Positions 1 through 11,699 of a stretch of 64,000 nt of DNA are shown one piece after another. The DNA comes from Nephromyces sp. MM_2019 (lineage: Eukaryota > Apicomplexa > Aconoidasida > Nephromycida). Within the stretch, counting starts at the first letter, position 1; each line of letters begins with the position of its first letter. The position numbers and the translations under genes were made by a program. Under the pieces are notes generated by a model. The model saw only the letters and a program-made list of their open reading frames with translations. It had not been told where the DNA came from and searched no databases. The stretch covers positions 1 to 64,000 of the forward strand of contig JADHZB010000277.1 of assembly GCA_015657535.1 (NCBI GenBank), given 5' to 3'.

Positions 1-122
1 GGTATGGGTGTGGGTGTGGGTGTGTTCGGGGTGTATATATATATATATAAATATGTGCGGTCTGTGTATTCTAGTTATATTTGTAAATGTGTGTGTGTAT
101 GTGTATGTATGTGTGTTTATAG
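1..122. repeat. GT-rich microsatellite in NOC2 intron
   Basis: The window opens in simple sequence: GGGTGT units, then TA and GT runs, ending in TATAG directly before the first recognisable NOC2 exon. It is best read as the tail of an intron whose upstream exon lies outside the window. Confidence 0.7.
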
Positions 123-3100
123 GGTCCAATCAGAGTACACACACTTGTACACATTTTCGTTTATTTTGAGTGTGCGTTTGTGGGTATCGGCCATTGCAAA
201 AATTTCAAAATTGGCTGAACTCGTTTTCCCCCTTACCGTTGTTATCAACTCAGCCATTAAGCTCAATTTACCTTCTTTGGTGTGTGTGTGTTTGTGTGTT
301 GTATATATATAGTGTGTGTTGTATATATATAGTATGTGTGTTATATCTATGCTATGTGTACTTATTATATATGTGATGTGTGTGATATATGTGTTGTGTG
401 TGATATGTGTGTGATATATGTGTGATATGTGCATGATATGTGTGTTATAGATATCATGTGTGTTTCATGTATGTATATATCATGTATATGTCAAGAGTGA
501 ATATTCTGTGTATAGTGTGATTAATAATTTTATGTGTGGTGTGTATTGTGTGCAATGTGCTGTGTGTAGTGTATTGTGTGGTGTGTGTTATAAGCAATGT
601 GTATAAATTCTTAATTAGACTACATATTAATAAACTTGATGTGTAAAGTGTATAAAATTTATACATGCATATAAGATCTATTTATAAATGTGTTTATATA
701 AAATTTAAACAGATTTACTCACCCTTCAATTTACAACTCATTGGACTACTTAACACACTCTCACAATCAGCTAACAAATATATACCAGTTTCTTCTTACC
801 TATTTAATATTCTTGAACATATACACACACAATGGACAACTACATACTCAACCATACAAAAGAGAGCTTTGGTGTGTAAATACAATCAACTTCATGTGCA
901 TGTGTGTGTGTGTTTGTGTGTAATTATCTATGTGTGTGTGTGTTTATGTATGTGTTTATACGTATGTATATATTTTCTGATGTGTGTGTATGTTATATGT
1001 ATATATTTTTATGTGCATCTACCTATTTTCTTATTTGTGTTTGTATATATGTGTATAGATAATGTACATATATATAAGTATACAAAAATTATATGTGTAC
1101 AAATATAAAAAATTATTTTATTTACAGAAAAATATAAAGTCTGATGAAGGCCCTATCAAAACAGTTGATATTGATTTGACTATTAAATTTTCACCCAATG
1201 AAATTACCTCTTTACAAGTAAATAATACATATACACACACACAATTTATGATCTATATTCATGTTTGAACAATTGTTTTTACACCTATTTTTATCATAGG
1301 CATAAACTCTATACATACACTCCTCAAATAATATATATATCTATATATATTTATGTGTGTGTGTGTGTGTATTTGTGTATTTGTGTGTGTGTGTGTAGAA
1401 TTTGGAAAATTTCTTATCAAAATGGAATTTTGTATTAACTGACCACCTCGGTTTTATTTCTCGACATCCCTCATTCCCAGAGTTTGTAATCCCTATCTCA
1501 ATTCAATTAAAAAATTGGATAAAAATTTTCAAGGTAAATTTTAAGTTCACACATACATATATATATATATACATTTTTTTAATACTTGCTTATATAACTT
1601 ATCTTTAACACATACACATATATATATTTTTAATTCGTGCTTATATAATTTATTTTACGTACACACACATATATATATATTTAATACATGCTTATATAAT
1701 TTATTTTACACACACACATATATACATATATATATATATATATATTGTTTTTACACACACAGTAATATATCTATACATTTTTTTACAGACATATATAGTA
1801 ATTTTTATTTATACCTTTAACATATATATATTTCACCAAAACATATAGACACAAATTCACACATCTTATATATACATCAATTATAATAAACTATATATAT
1901 ATTTGTGTGTGTGTATGTATCTACAGTCAGATGAAGTTAAATCAAATTTTAGAAATTTAGAAAAATTAATTCAACAAAGTTGTCAAACTATTTACACACT
2001 AAGACTAAATTTAGATGTAAAAACATTTTCTCAAGATAAATTTTGTTATTACAAAGAAGATCAAATACCTCTAGCTCATTACAGGTGTGTGTGTGGGTGT
2101 GTGGGTGTGTGGGTGTGTGGGTGTGTGGGTGTGTGGGTGTGTGGGTGTGTGGGTATGTGGGTGTGTGGGTGTGTGGGTGTGTGGGTATGTGGGTGTGTGG
2201 GTGTGTGTGTGGGTGTGTGTGTGTGTGTGTGTGTATGTATGGGTATGTGATTGTGCGTGTGAGAGGGAGAGAGAGGAGTTGTATATATATTTATGTACAA
2301 TTTTCCTTATAATTATGTGTATATGTTTTATTTGTGTAAGTTATGAATGTTTATGTTACATGTATGTATAAGCATGTACTAAAATGGATATACTGTGTAT
2401 AAATATACCTATAATTCTATGTATAGTTGTAATATATATATATATGTGTATGCGAAAATAGGTAACAATGATTCATATCAACGTGTACATAGAGTGTGTA
2501 TATATCTGAAACTTGTGTAATATGGGTATGTTTAAATTTGTATATATATATATGTGTGTGTGTGTGTGAAACAGGAAAAGTCAAGTAGAAAAATTGGATA
2601 AACTTATTGCTTCAAAAGTATTATCAGAAACACCCCCCCAAACACCTAAAAAAATTACTACTGGTTAATTAATTTATAATCAAAAATGTCAAAAAATTCA
2701 ATTTTTAATTGAATCTGTGTAATATTTATTTTACAGGAGATAAAAAAGAACCTATTAATATGAAGAAGAGACTCAAACGTCAAAAACAAAAGGAAAAAAA
2801 GGTACTCTTACACACATTTTAAGTATATTTATTTATATAAATATCTACATACTTTACTTGCACATTCTAAATGTATATATATATATATATATTTGTTTAT
2901 ATATTTTTATTTATAATATACACACACACACGATTATGTGTACATACATGTTATTAACTTTATTTATTCAGAAATTAAAAGTGAATGAGGCCAAACCCTC
3001 AACAGATCAAGTTGATGTTGAATCTTCACCAAAAAATAATGAAGAGGTAACTTTATGTGTGTAGATATGTGTGTAGATATGTGTGTGTGTGTGTGTGTTT

Positions 3101-3414
3101 CAGTCTGTGTGTAGATATGTGTGTGTGTGTGTGTGTTTCAGTCTGTGTGTAGATATGTGTGTGTGTGTGTGTGTTTCAATCTGTGCGTCTGTGTGTGCTG
3201 ATATGTGTAATAGATGTGTGTAGGTGTCGGGATATGAGTCTGGATGTGTGTGTATTTATATTTATGCGTGAAGGTGTATGCCTGTGTATGTCAATTTGTG
3301 CATGTTAACCTATGCGTCTGTGCCTATTTTTATATATTTATACTTCTAAATATATACATGTGTATGTAGGATGATGTCGTAGAAGAATGGATGTCAAGTG
3401 ATGAAGAAAACTAA
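123..3414 (+). CDS. NOC2: Nucleolar complex protein 2 (NOC2), 3' part
   Basis: Partial gene; the 5' exons lie left of the window. Nine exons join in frame: 123-279, 713-871, 1128-1217, 1399-1533, 1927-2084, 2575-2663, 2737-2801, 2972-3046 and 3370-3414 (TAA). About 323 codons are seen. The conserved Noc2 C-terminal domain is recognisable: VRLW, then LVFPLTVVINSAIKL, then KYIPVSSYLFNILE, then the family hallmark FPEFVIPISIQLKNW, and IPLAHYRKSQVEKLDKL. A lysine-rich segment and an acidic end (WMSSDEEN) close the protein. In other eukaryotes Noc2 pairs with Noc1 or Noc3 and escorts pre-60S particles in the nucleolus. All junctions keep phase. The introns are unusually rich in GT/TA microsatellites, and three donors sit at the first GT of a GT run. 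The exact acceptor of the first exon is less certain than the others. Confidence 0.88.
2085..2240 (+). repeat. GTGTGTGG minisatellite inside a NOC2 intron
   Basis: An 8-base unit is repeated from the first base of the intron. It gives about 15 GGG runs separated mostly by five bases (TGTGT or TATGT), then pure GT. The intron's GT donor is the first dinucleotide of the array, and the G-rich strand is the transcribed-sense strand. Confidence 0.9.
3066..3179 (+). repeat. 38-base tandem repeat, three copies, in last NOC2 intron
   Basis: Three head-to-tail copies of a unit reading TCTGTGTGTAGATATG, then a GT run, then TTTCAG. TTTCAG recurs at 3098-3103 and 3136-3141; the third copy reads TTTCAAT. 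Each unit therefore carries an acceptor-like motif, although the coding acceptor used is the later TATGTAG before 3370. Confidence 0.85.
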
Positions 3415-5427
3415 GGTTTACCTCTCAAATTCTAACTACAATCAAACATATATATAATTTCTATGCAAACACACACAAATACACAGAAATATATGTAAAT
3501 ATATTTATAATATTTGACTCACAGTATACAGGATAAACACATCGCAATAACCCTTCCACTCTCTTTTATTTACACACAAGTATTTATTTTTTGTTTTATA
3601 AAAATTTTTTAAATTATTTTTGAGAGTACACACACATAAACTCAACCAGATTAATAATATAAATAATTTGAAAAACTCTTTTATCTATATAATAAATAAA
3701 ATTTCCAGAATATGAATGATTATTCTCAAATGTGTAAATATTATATTTTGTTTTAAAGTCACCAACATAATGTGTGCATTATACTTGCATAAGATTTTTG
3801 ATATCTGAGATGAAATATTTCTAATGAATAAAAGTTGACTTCTTGCATGTGTAAATTTTGTTTTATTGTTTTATAACAGAATTATTAATGTTTGGGTATA
3901 ATCATTATATCTTCAAAATTTAATAATCTGTTCAAAAACTGAATTTTCCAATCAAACACACTAGAAATTATTTTCAACATTTTTATATTTTCAATTATAC
4001 TAATACTTTAAAACAAATTTGACTAATGGCCCACTATTAACTTATTTTGCATTGACCTCCTTAAGTTTATTAGATATATATACACACAGAATTATATATA
4101 TATTATCTACATAAATAGCATTTATCTTCACTCACACTTGATTATATATACAATAAGCTATATACAGATGTTCAATATATATATGTAGCCCCTACACATA
4201 ATACATAAGTATGCAATTCCACAAAAAGACATTGTTTTTAACACACATTGTGTATGTTGATAAATATAAATTATATATATTGATTATTTATATAGACACT
4301 ATACTATTATATATATATTTGTGTGAGGATCATTAAAACCTTAATTAACTATTTAAAGCTAATTATTTAGGTATCTATAAAATAAAATAATTAGTATTGT
4401 TAATTATATAAATGTTTCATAATTTACTAATCTAAAAGAGAATTAGTTAATTAGTTTTTTTTTGATAAACTCAAAATATGTTTATATATAATACTCATTA
4501 ATTGAAATAATATTGAAAATATATGTTACACACACCTATATACATTTAATTATATGAAGTGTGTAAATATCTTAAAAACGATTGAAAATGTGTGCAAAAA
4601 TATATACTTATAGGTTTAATTAAGATTTCAAAAATTAAGTTGTGGAAACCATAATTTATAATGATAGATGTTTTTTTTTGATAATGTATTAATATTGTTT
4701 ATCAAAATCACTTTTTACATTTTCTAGCTAATTATTTATAACATTTATTTAAGATGTACAAGTGTAGTTAAAATTGTAGATAAACTTGTATATGCAATTG
4801 TTACCACACTTAAGTTATACAGTGTCTTACCTATCTTATTATTTTATATTTTATAGTTATTCTATTTTGTAATTATTATGATTTTTATTTATTTTTTGAA
4901 TACCCATTTGATTTATATTACGTACTTAACAAACATCTCATAAATGCAACTTTTCTTATTGTATTAAGTATATATGCATGCATATATATAAATTTTCAAC
5001 AATAAACACACACACATTTACTTCCCAAAACTATTTTCAAATCTTAAGTATAGATTTGCTACAAATTTCATTCTCAACAGCTTTTTATGTTACTTAAGAA
5101 ACAACTTAGCTTGTTCTGGGATTACACATTACCAATATAATATATATACAAAATAAATTTTGTTTGTGTGTATAACTTGTAGTATAAAATAAATATATTT
5201 AATATTATAATTTGTTTACAAATCTGCGAATATCTGGAAATTATTCTCTGGCAAGTGACCTATAGACAACACACACATAAATAAGGCTTAATTATCTCAT
5301 GTATTTGTATAAAATTTACTTGTATATAAGAGAATATATGGAATATTCATTATTAATTGAAAACAATTATCTTGTGTTATCTCAAAGTGATCTATGTGTA
5401 TTTTATAGGTGTAAACTGCTAGAAAAC
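3415..5427. other. Convergent intergenic region, NOC2 / MTIP
   Basis: Very AT-rich DNA between two converging genes. It holds scattered TATATA runs and ACACAC tracts. I see no ORF with protein-like composition and no RNA gene. It presumably contains both 3' UTRs and polyadenylation sites. Confidence 0.6.
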
Positions 5428-7421
5428 TTACTTTTCTGCAAGTTGTTTGATGTCTGCTGTACCGGAAGCACAGAAAGTTCTGTATTTTGTTTTAAAAAGA
5501 AATAAATTATCTTGTTTCCTTATAATCTTTAAATTATTTTAAAAATGATTTTATGTATATTTTAAATTGAACAAAAGCCACAATTTTTCAATGTTTATTA
5601 AAACAACAAAAAACATATGTGACTTTGTTTGTGTTATTGATTGTACATATAAAGAAAACTTACTTCATGGCGAAGGCCATCTCCTCATCATTAAGTGGTT
5701 CACCAAATGTTGAAAATATGTGTTTTATTTGTTTAGAAGATAAAATACCGCTTGCCTATTTGTTATAACAGATTTAGAATTATTTGTGATATATAAGGTG
5801 TACAAGATGATTTAGATAAGTAAAGTGTGCAAAATCATATTCAAATTTTAAAAAATTGACGTAAATTTATTATTAAGAAATATATAAAAAAAACAAATTT
5901 TGTCATACAAGATTTATGAAACATAAAACGAGTTTTGTTCTCAAATTATAGAATACAATAAACATACAAGTATATATCAACATATATACTCTAAATCTAT
6001 GATATACAACACACATATAATTTTATGGCCCATAAAAATGAAAAATTATATAAATTTCTTACTCCTAAATCAAATAGATTTAATGCAGAAACATAGTCTT
6101 CAACATTATCTTCAGGGTGTGTGCATTTTGTACAGAAACTTTGGAATTTTGGATAATTCATATGTTTGCCATTTTCTTCCTCGAACATTTCAGTGTCCTT
6201 TAATGATGGTGCTAAGCCCTAATAATAAGTATATGTAGAATTAATAAAATACATCTTACACATAATTTCTTTCACAAAAATTAAAGCTCTTTAAATTATT
6301 ACAGTTAGAATTTTATAAAAACAAATTTCAGACCGATACAAGTGTAAAATTGCAACACAAACAATATACCAAAAAAATTAAAATAGAGCTAAGATCAAAT
6401 ACAAAGGACATGATAGAAAGCACAAAAGTTTATAGAATACACAGTAAAAACATAAACCTCAACACAGTTATGGATAGCACAAATACACTAATAAATAACA
6501 CACAACAAGCACATTAGCAATACACAACACATCCATAAACAGCAGAAAAATATGATAGATATATATACTAAGTGTTTATACGAACCATTTGCCTTGCTAA
6601 CTGTGAGGCTTGTAAAGTTGTTATTTGTCCACCTTGCTGAGTAAAGCATTTAACAAATAAATGTTAGGTGTTTAATTCACCTAGATTGTGTTAACTTTTA
6701 GTACAAATGATTCAGTTAATGAAACTCAAAATTTTTCATAGCTACTTTTTTTAAAAATTCAATTATTGGAAAAATTGTTTATAGCTTGGCAAATCTTTCT
6801 TTAAAAAAATTACATACCGCAATTTCATTGAACTTTGCTTGTAATTCGTCTTGCTCCACCTACAATTGAAAAATGAATTGAATTGAGCGTTCTTAATTAA
6901 CAGATATTTTGTTTCAAATAGTGCCAACAGTGTAGAGTTCTAAGAACTAAGTAGGAAATAAAACATCTTAGTAATTTTTAATTCTTATACTTATAAAATA
7001 ATCCTATCAAACACACGTCAGTATTAAGCTCATAAAACACTTTCACATCCATACACATGCATAAATCAAGACGATATATGACATGTTAGAAAATTATATA
7101 GGGAAAATAAGATTTTAATCCAGATTTATCCAAAATACAAACATATTTTACTCAAATTTCTCCTCAAAATGATATATTTTTTACCATTTCTTCCAGAGCT
7201 TCTCTCAAGTCATCATCTGTGATTTCATGAGCTTGCTGCTCACCATCCTCCTCAACATATGTTTCGAATTCTTCCTCAAATTTTAGTGGTGGTGACCATT
7301 GAAATCCAGGCATCCACATCATATAACTAAGCTCCGTGTCACAGGGCGCCAAAACATCGCTTGGTTGGGGTAATTGAAAATAAAAATCAGGGCAATTTGC
7401 CTCAAACTTTGACTTTCCCAT
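5428..7421 (-). CDS. MTIP: Myosin A light chain, MTIP/MLC1-type glideosome subunit
   Basis: Six exons on the minus strand: 7185-7421, 6818-6859, 6586-6636, 6063-6218, 5664-5755 and 5428-5479. All phases fit, giving 209 residues, close to the length of Plasmodium MTIP. The N-terminus carries the family signature: a cysteine, LPQPSDVL, then ELSYMMWMPGF. A disordered acidic linker follows, then calmodulin-like lobes with degenerate EF-hands (GGQITTLQASQLARQMGLAP; FDLGASGILSSKQIKHIF; GEPLNDEEM). Loop acidic residues are mostly missing, so calcium binding is unlikely in most loops. In this family the C-terminal lobe grips the myosin A tail and the N-terminus links to GAP45 at the inner membrane complex to drive gliding and invasion. 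Only one cysteine is visible near the N-terminus, at residue 10. The last junction (5664 to 5479) rests on phase and on similarity to the family's C-terminus. Confidence 0.9.
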
Positions 7422-9694
7422 TGTTTGTAGGTGGTGGAATTAGCAGTTTAAGTGTAAGATTGTGTTGAATTTGCTACGTGATATCTTGTATATTTTTTAT
7501 TTGAGACTGTACTGTGGATGTGTGACTATCACTTGAAATTTGATATGCAAGTAATTTTATGCCCTGAGATTTGGTATTTATGCTTAATATTATTGCAACT
7601 TGGAATTGATATCTGTAAGTTGTCACCGTATGTTCAAATGTGTAGAACAAACAGTATGATTAATTTTGTATGAGTTTAAACTTTAAGTTTAATGGACTTT
7701 GAGATTTAAATAAATTAAGTATTGATGTGGACGAAAATTATCAAGTATTAAAGATTTATTTCAAATTATACGGTTTCATTAATTTTTTTATTTTATTTAA
7801 ATGATTTTATTGAATTGTTCGAAACTTATAAGCAGGTAATTCTATAGTGTAAAACAACAATTTTATCAAATTTGCTTTACACAATGCTCCTGATTTTAAA
7901 TACAAAATTTTGTTTATATTTTTGTGGCTTATAAATAAAATTTTATGACTCTCAATAAGAGATGATGCTTATAACATCTCCACTGTTTCAAACAATCATT
8001 CTAAATATACACTTGTGTAGTTAAAACTTCTAGATTAATTCTAGTTGATTTTATATTTATACTAATGAGGCAACACCGTATATAATGATTACCAATTCTC
8101 TAATTCATTTTGAAAACAATCAAAAAATCTTGGTATTATTTTTATAGGATTACTTAAATTATGTAGTTGATCAGATTTTGTTTATAAAAGTTACTAATTG
8201 TTTTCAATTTGGGTGGACTAATAAAACAATTTGTATAAATATTTTGCAAAAAAGCTTACAAAAGTGCAATTATGCAGCATTTTAAAGAAGTTTGGTGAGC
8301 AATAGTTAATATCTAACTTAATTACAAAGTAACTTAAGTAGAGTTGTTTCACAGGACCTGTTAAATAAGCTTTGTATAAAACTACTTGTTCAAATTTAGC
8401 ATAGACTATACATATCTAATATTAATAATTTTAAATGTGAAAAAATGATTTTGCAGAGATTAACATGCAAACCAAAATCTAAAGCTATATATATTCATAT
8501 ACCCAACACTTGCACAGGCTAGATAAAAGTGGGTAATATGTTTACAGATAGAAATCTAATAATAATTTCAAAATTTTCTTAATCAGATATTTATCATGTA
8601 TAAAGCAGCTTTCCCAATTTTCAGAGTATAAATATCTATAATTAATCATTATTAGGAATATTTAGCGACTTTTAGTTTGTATTTTAAGTCGTGTAGAAAA
8701 GAGTTGAAAAATTGTTCTATCTCAATTTTAGAATAAGACTAACTAACACTTTACAGCAATGAAAAAGTTTGTTAAAACTCCATCAAAGTAACTAATTTTA
8801 AGGAAGAATGCACTATAGTTTCACACATAAGCCTTTGAGCTTTTAGTCTAATTTGATATATTAGAAAATTTCATGTTACAAAGACCTAATCTCCATAGAT
8901 AAAGACTTATTAAAACAATTTCGTTCTAAAGATATCGTTTGATAAAAAAATTAATCACCTGAAATCATTAAAAATTATTATAAACTTATCTTTAGTTCTA
9001 GTGTATTTAAATAACTAAATTTAAATATTATCTTGGAGCAAATTTTTCAGTACCTTTTAGGAGAGATAGTTAGTAATCTCATCAATGCTTAGAACTAGTT
9101 GGAGCAAATATTATATACATTTATATAATAATTACATGTAAATTTCAAACTCAATAATATTTAATTTGATTATGCATAATTTTGTTAAAATCGTGTAAAT
9201 TATGGAGAAAAAATATTAAAAAAAAATTGCTCCTAGATGATTTACAAAATAAGAATTGGCCATTTAGAGTTTAAAAGCAAATTCTTCAGTTGTGCTGAAA
9301 TCTACTTTATTTACAAAAATTTTGGAAAATTCCACATCTAAGTTGATGCGTGCAAACTTATTCTTTAATCAATTGGTAGGTAAACCTTGTCCTTAAAAAA
9401 TTAGAATTTTAAGTAACACTATTGATAGATAAATAAGTTGGATTTATGCTACTTCATATTAGGGTTTATAAAGATCTTAAAAATACATTTTATTAAATCA
9501 TCATACACTCAAGAATGTGTATAGGATTGTGTATCCTTTATGCAACTATTTAAAAGTGGGTTCGTAAAACTCTGTAAAATTTATTTACAATATAACTTAT
9601 ATTGCATGTTATTGTATTCCCAGTCACATAGATATGTGAAGTGAATAGTAAATATATTTTTCTTTGGTACTATTGGCTGTGAAGTAGATATCTT
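7422..9694. other. Intergenic region upstream of MTIP
   Basis: About 2.3 kb of AT-rich DNA with stops in all frames and no exon-like segment that I can support. It should hold the MTIP promoter and the 3' end of the next minus-strand gene. Confidence 0.55.
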
Positions 9695-11699
9695 TTACTC
9701 TAAAATATATATATATGGGGATTCGAGTGTGTTAGCAACAGTATGGGTAGGATAAAAAGCAAAAAATATATAAACAGATATATAATTTGAGAAGCTTAGG
9801 GAGGTGTATATATCCGTATAAATATACTGATGGGCTTATAGGTATGTAAAAATTATTGTCTCAATTGTTAGTTTGATATTTATATCAAAGTGAAAGGTGT
9901 GTGTGTGTGCATAATAGATTCAATTAATATACCTTCATTGGTTTTTATCTCAGTCGCAGGAGATTGTTCTGAGTTTGCTTTTGAATTGTTTGTGGTTGCT
10001 GTATGTCTCCTTTGCCTTCTAGGGAACGGTCTAGATTTTTGTTTTTGAGCTGGAGTTGCATTTTCACCTTCGGGTGTATATGAAGGTTGTTGAGTAGGGG
10101 TTTTTGTTGGTCTCTTAGTTCTTGGTGGCCTTGTTGTGTCCCTGTAGATATCATATTATAAAATTTGTAATATAAATAGAGATTTATAAATAGCAATCGT
10201 CAGAATTTAATTGTCAAAAGTTATAAGTAAAATTATTTGTTGGTAGGGTTAGGAATTTCATAAATAAGTGCATGCGTGGTTCAAATCTTAGGGTAAAAGG
10301 CATTGTATATTTAAGTAAAAGTGCAGTTGGTCTCATAAATAGTGATTTATTTATTTTTCTACTATAAAATGAAAATTTATTTTGTATAATTATGTAAACT
10401 TATTAATCTGAAAAAGAGTAGGGATAATTAGAGAATCAGAAATGAGTATAACAATTGGTGGTATGAGGCATTAAAACGAAATTGTGTAGAGGATTACTTC
10501 TTATTGGGGTCATCACTCTTCGTCCTAGCTCTGAAGGGTGGCGGGGTACGGTCTACACTCAATCGTTTAAACTTCTCAAGGACTGTCATCAATTCACATG
10601 ATGGAACACTTTCGTTAGCCTGTACAATTTAGCAAAATTAATATCAAAAAATACAGTGCACTAGAATTAATTATATACTAACAGGTCAGTTGTTTATAGT
10701 TTTGAGAAGAGTTTTGAATTCACTAATACGAAATATGGGGGTTCATATGAATGAAATTTTAATTCTGATGGGCAGAAAGGATTTACACACTTAGAATTTG
10801 CTTATAATCTTAATGGTTATATAGCTTTCACCTCATATAATTTAAATGTCAAAAGGGCTTGCTATACATGAGATAAGTTTAAAAAAGCTAGTATAATTAT
10901 TCAATTATGTTGATAAAGCTATGTCAAGTAAATGAAAAGTAATTATAATATAACATGTAAATATCCCAGTTTTAAAAAAAATGCATTATTAATGTCAAAA
11001 TTAAGATCAGCCCATGTGAGCATACAGTATTATGCCCATAGCAGAGGCCAAGTGAATCTATAATTTTCATCTATTACCTGTGCCAGATCATTAACTTGCT
11101 TATAAAATTCCTGAGAAGCTTTCTTGGCAGTCATTGCAGCCTTTCTATTCTGTAAGTAAATATTCAATAGGATTGCGTTCATTTGTACATTATATATTAT
11201 AAAGAGAATCCGTGTAAAAAAGCTACTTATGTCAGAAATGCTTAAAATTGGGATAAATATAAATAATTAAAATAAAATTGTGTTAACAAACTTGCTACAA
11301 ATTAGTAATGTATAGTAGCGCAAATGTTATTATATAAAAGCCATTTAACTTAATTTTGCGTTTATTATCATATATATCTCAAAGAGTGAGGTGCAAACTT
11401 AATTATGAAAGAAATAGCCTATATATGATGTGAATTCATTTTTGTAAATTGTATAGATAAGCAACGGAGGATGTTCACATTGTATATCAAAAAGAAGTTA
11501 AAAAAAATACACTTACTCTCGCTCTTGCTGCATTGAAGTTTGGGTTCATCTTTCCATCCTTTCTGGCCTTGGATGTCGCGCTTTCATTCTGTTCACTAGG
11601 ATTTGTAGCTGCTGTGGATGCTTCATTATTAGTTGAATTTGTGCTATTCATACTGTTTTGTTCATTTTCCATATTAGTCTTTTCGGCTTGGGTGGCCAT
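9695..11699 (-). CDS. Small basic protein of unknown function
   Basis: Exons on the minus strand: 11517-11699, 11078-11149, 10498-10619 and 9933-10141, with a likely five-base terminal exon at 9695-9699 that completes GAG TAA. The four main exons join in phase. The protein of about 196 residues starts with an N/S/T/E-rich tail (MATQAEKTNMENEQNS). A middle part (NRKAAMTAKKASQEFYKQVN; ELMTVLEKFKRL) looks helical and is followed by PPPFRAR. The C-terminal half is strongly basic and proline/glutamine-rich (RPPRTKRPTKTPTQQP; FPRRQRRH), as in nucleic-acid-binding or scaffold tails. I do not recognise the family. ATG 11699 was chosen because an in-frame stop lies just upstream. The 3' end is weakest: other acceptors could give a different short tail. 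Confidence 0.6.

Noticed and set aside
1..3414. Valine/cysteine/glycine-rich frames such as (VGVWVCGC)n
   Set aside because: These are direct translations of the GT-rich minisatellite inside NOC2 introns.
5299..5505. 68-codon plus-strand frame
   Set aside because: It overlaps the last MTIP exon on the other strand and has no domain or start context.
10275..10290. GGTTCAAATC, resembling a tRNA T-loop
   Set aside because: No acceptor stem, anticodon arm or D-arm can be placed around it.
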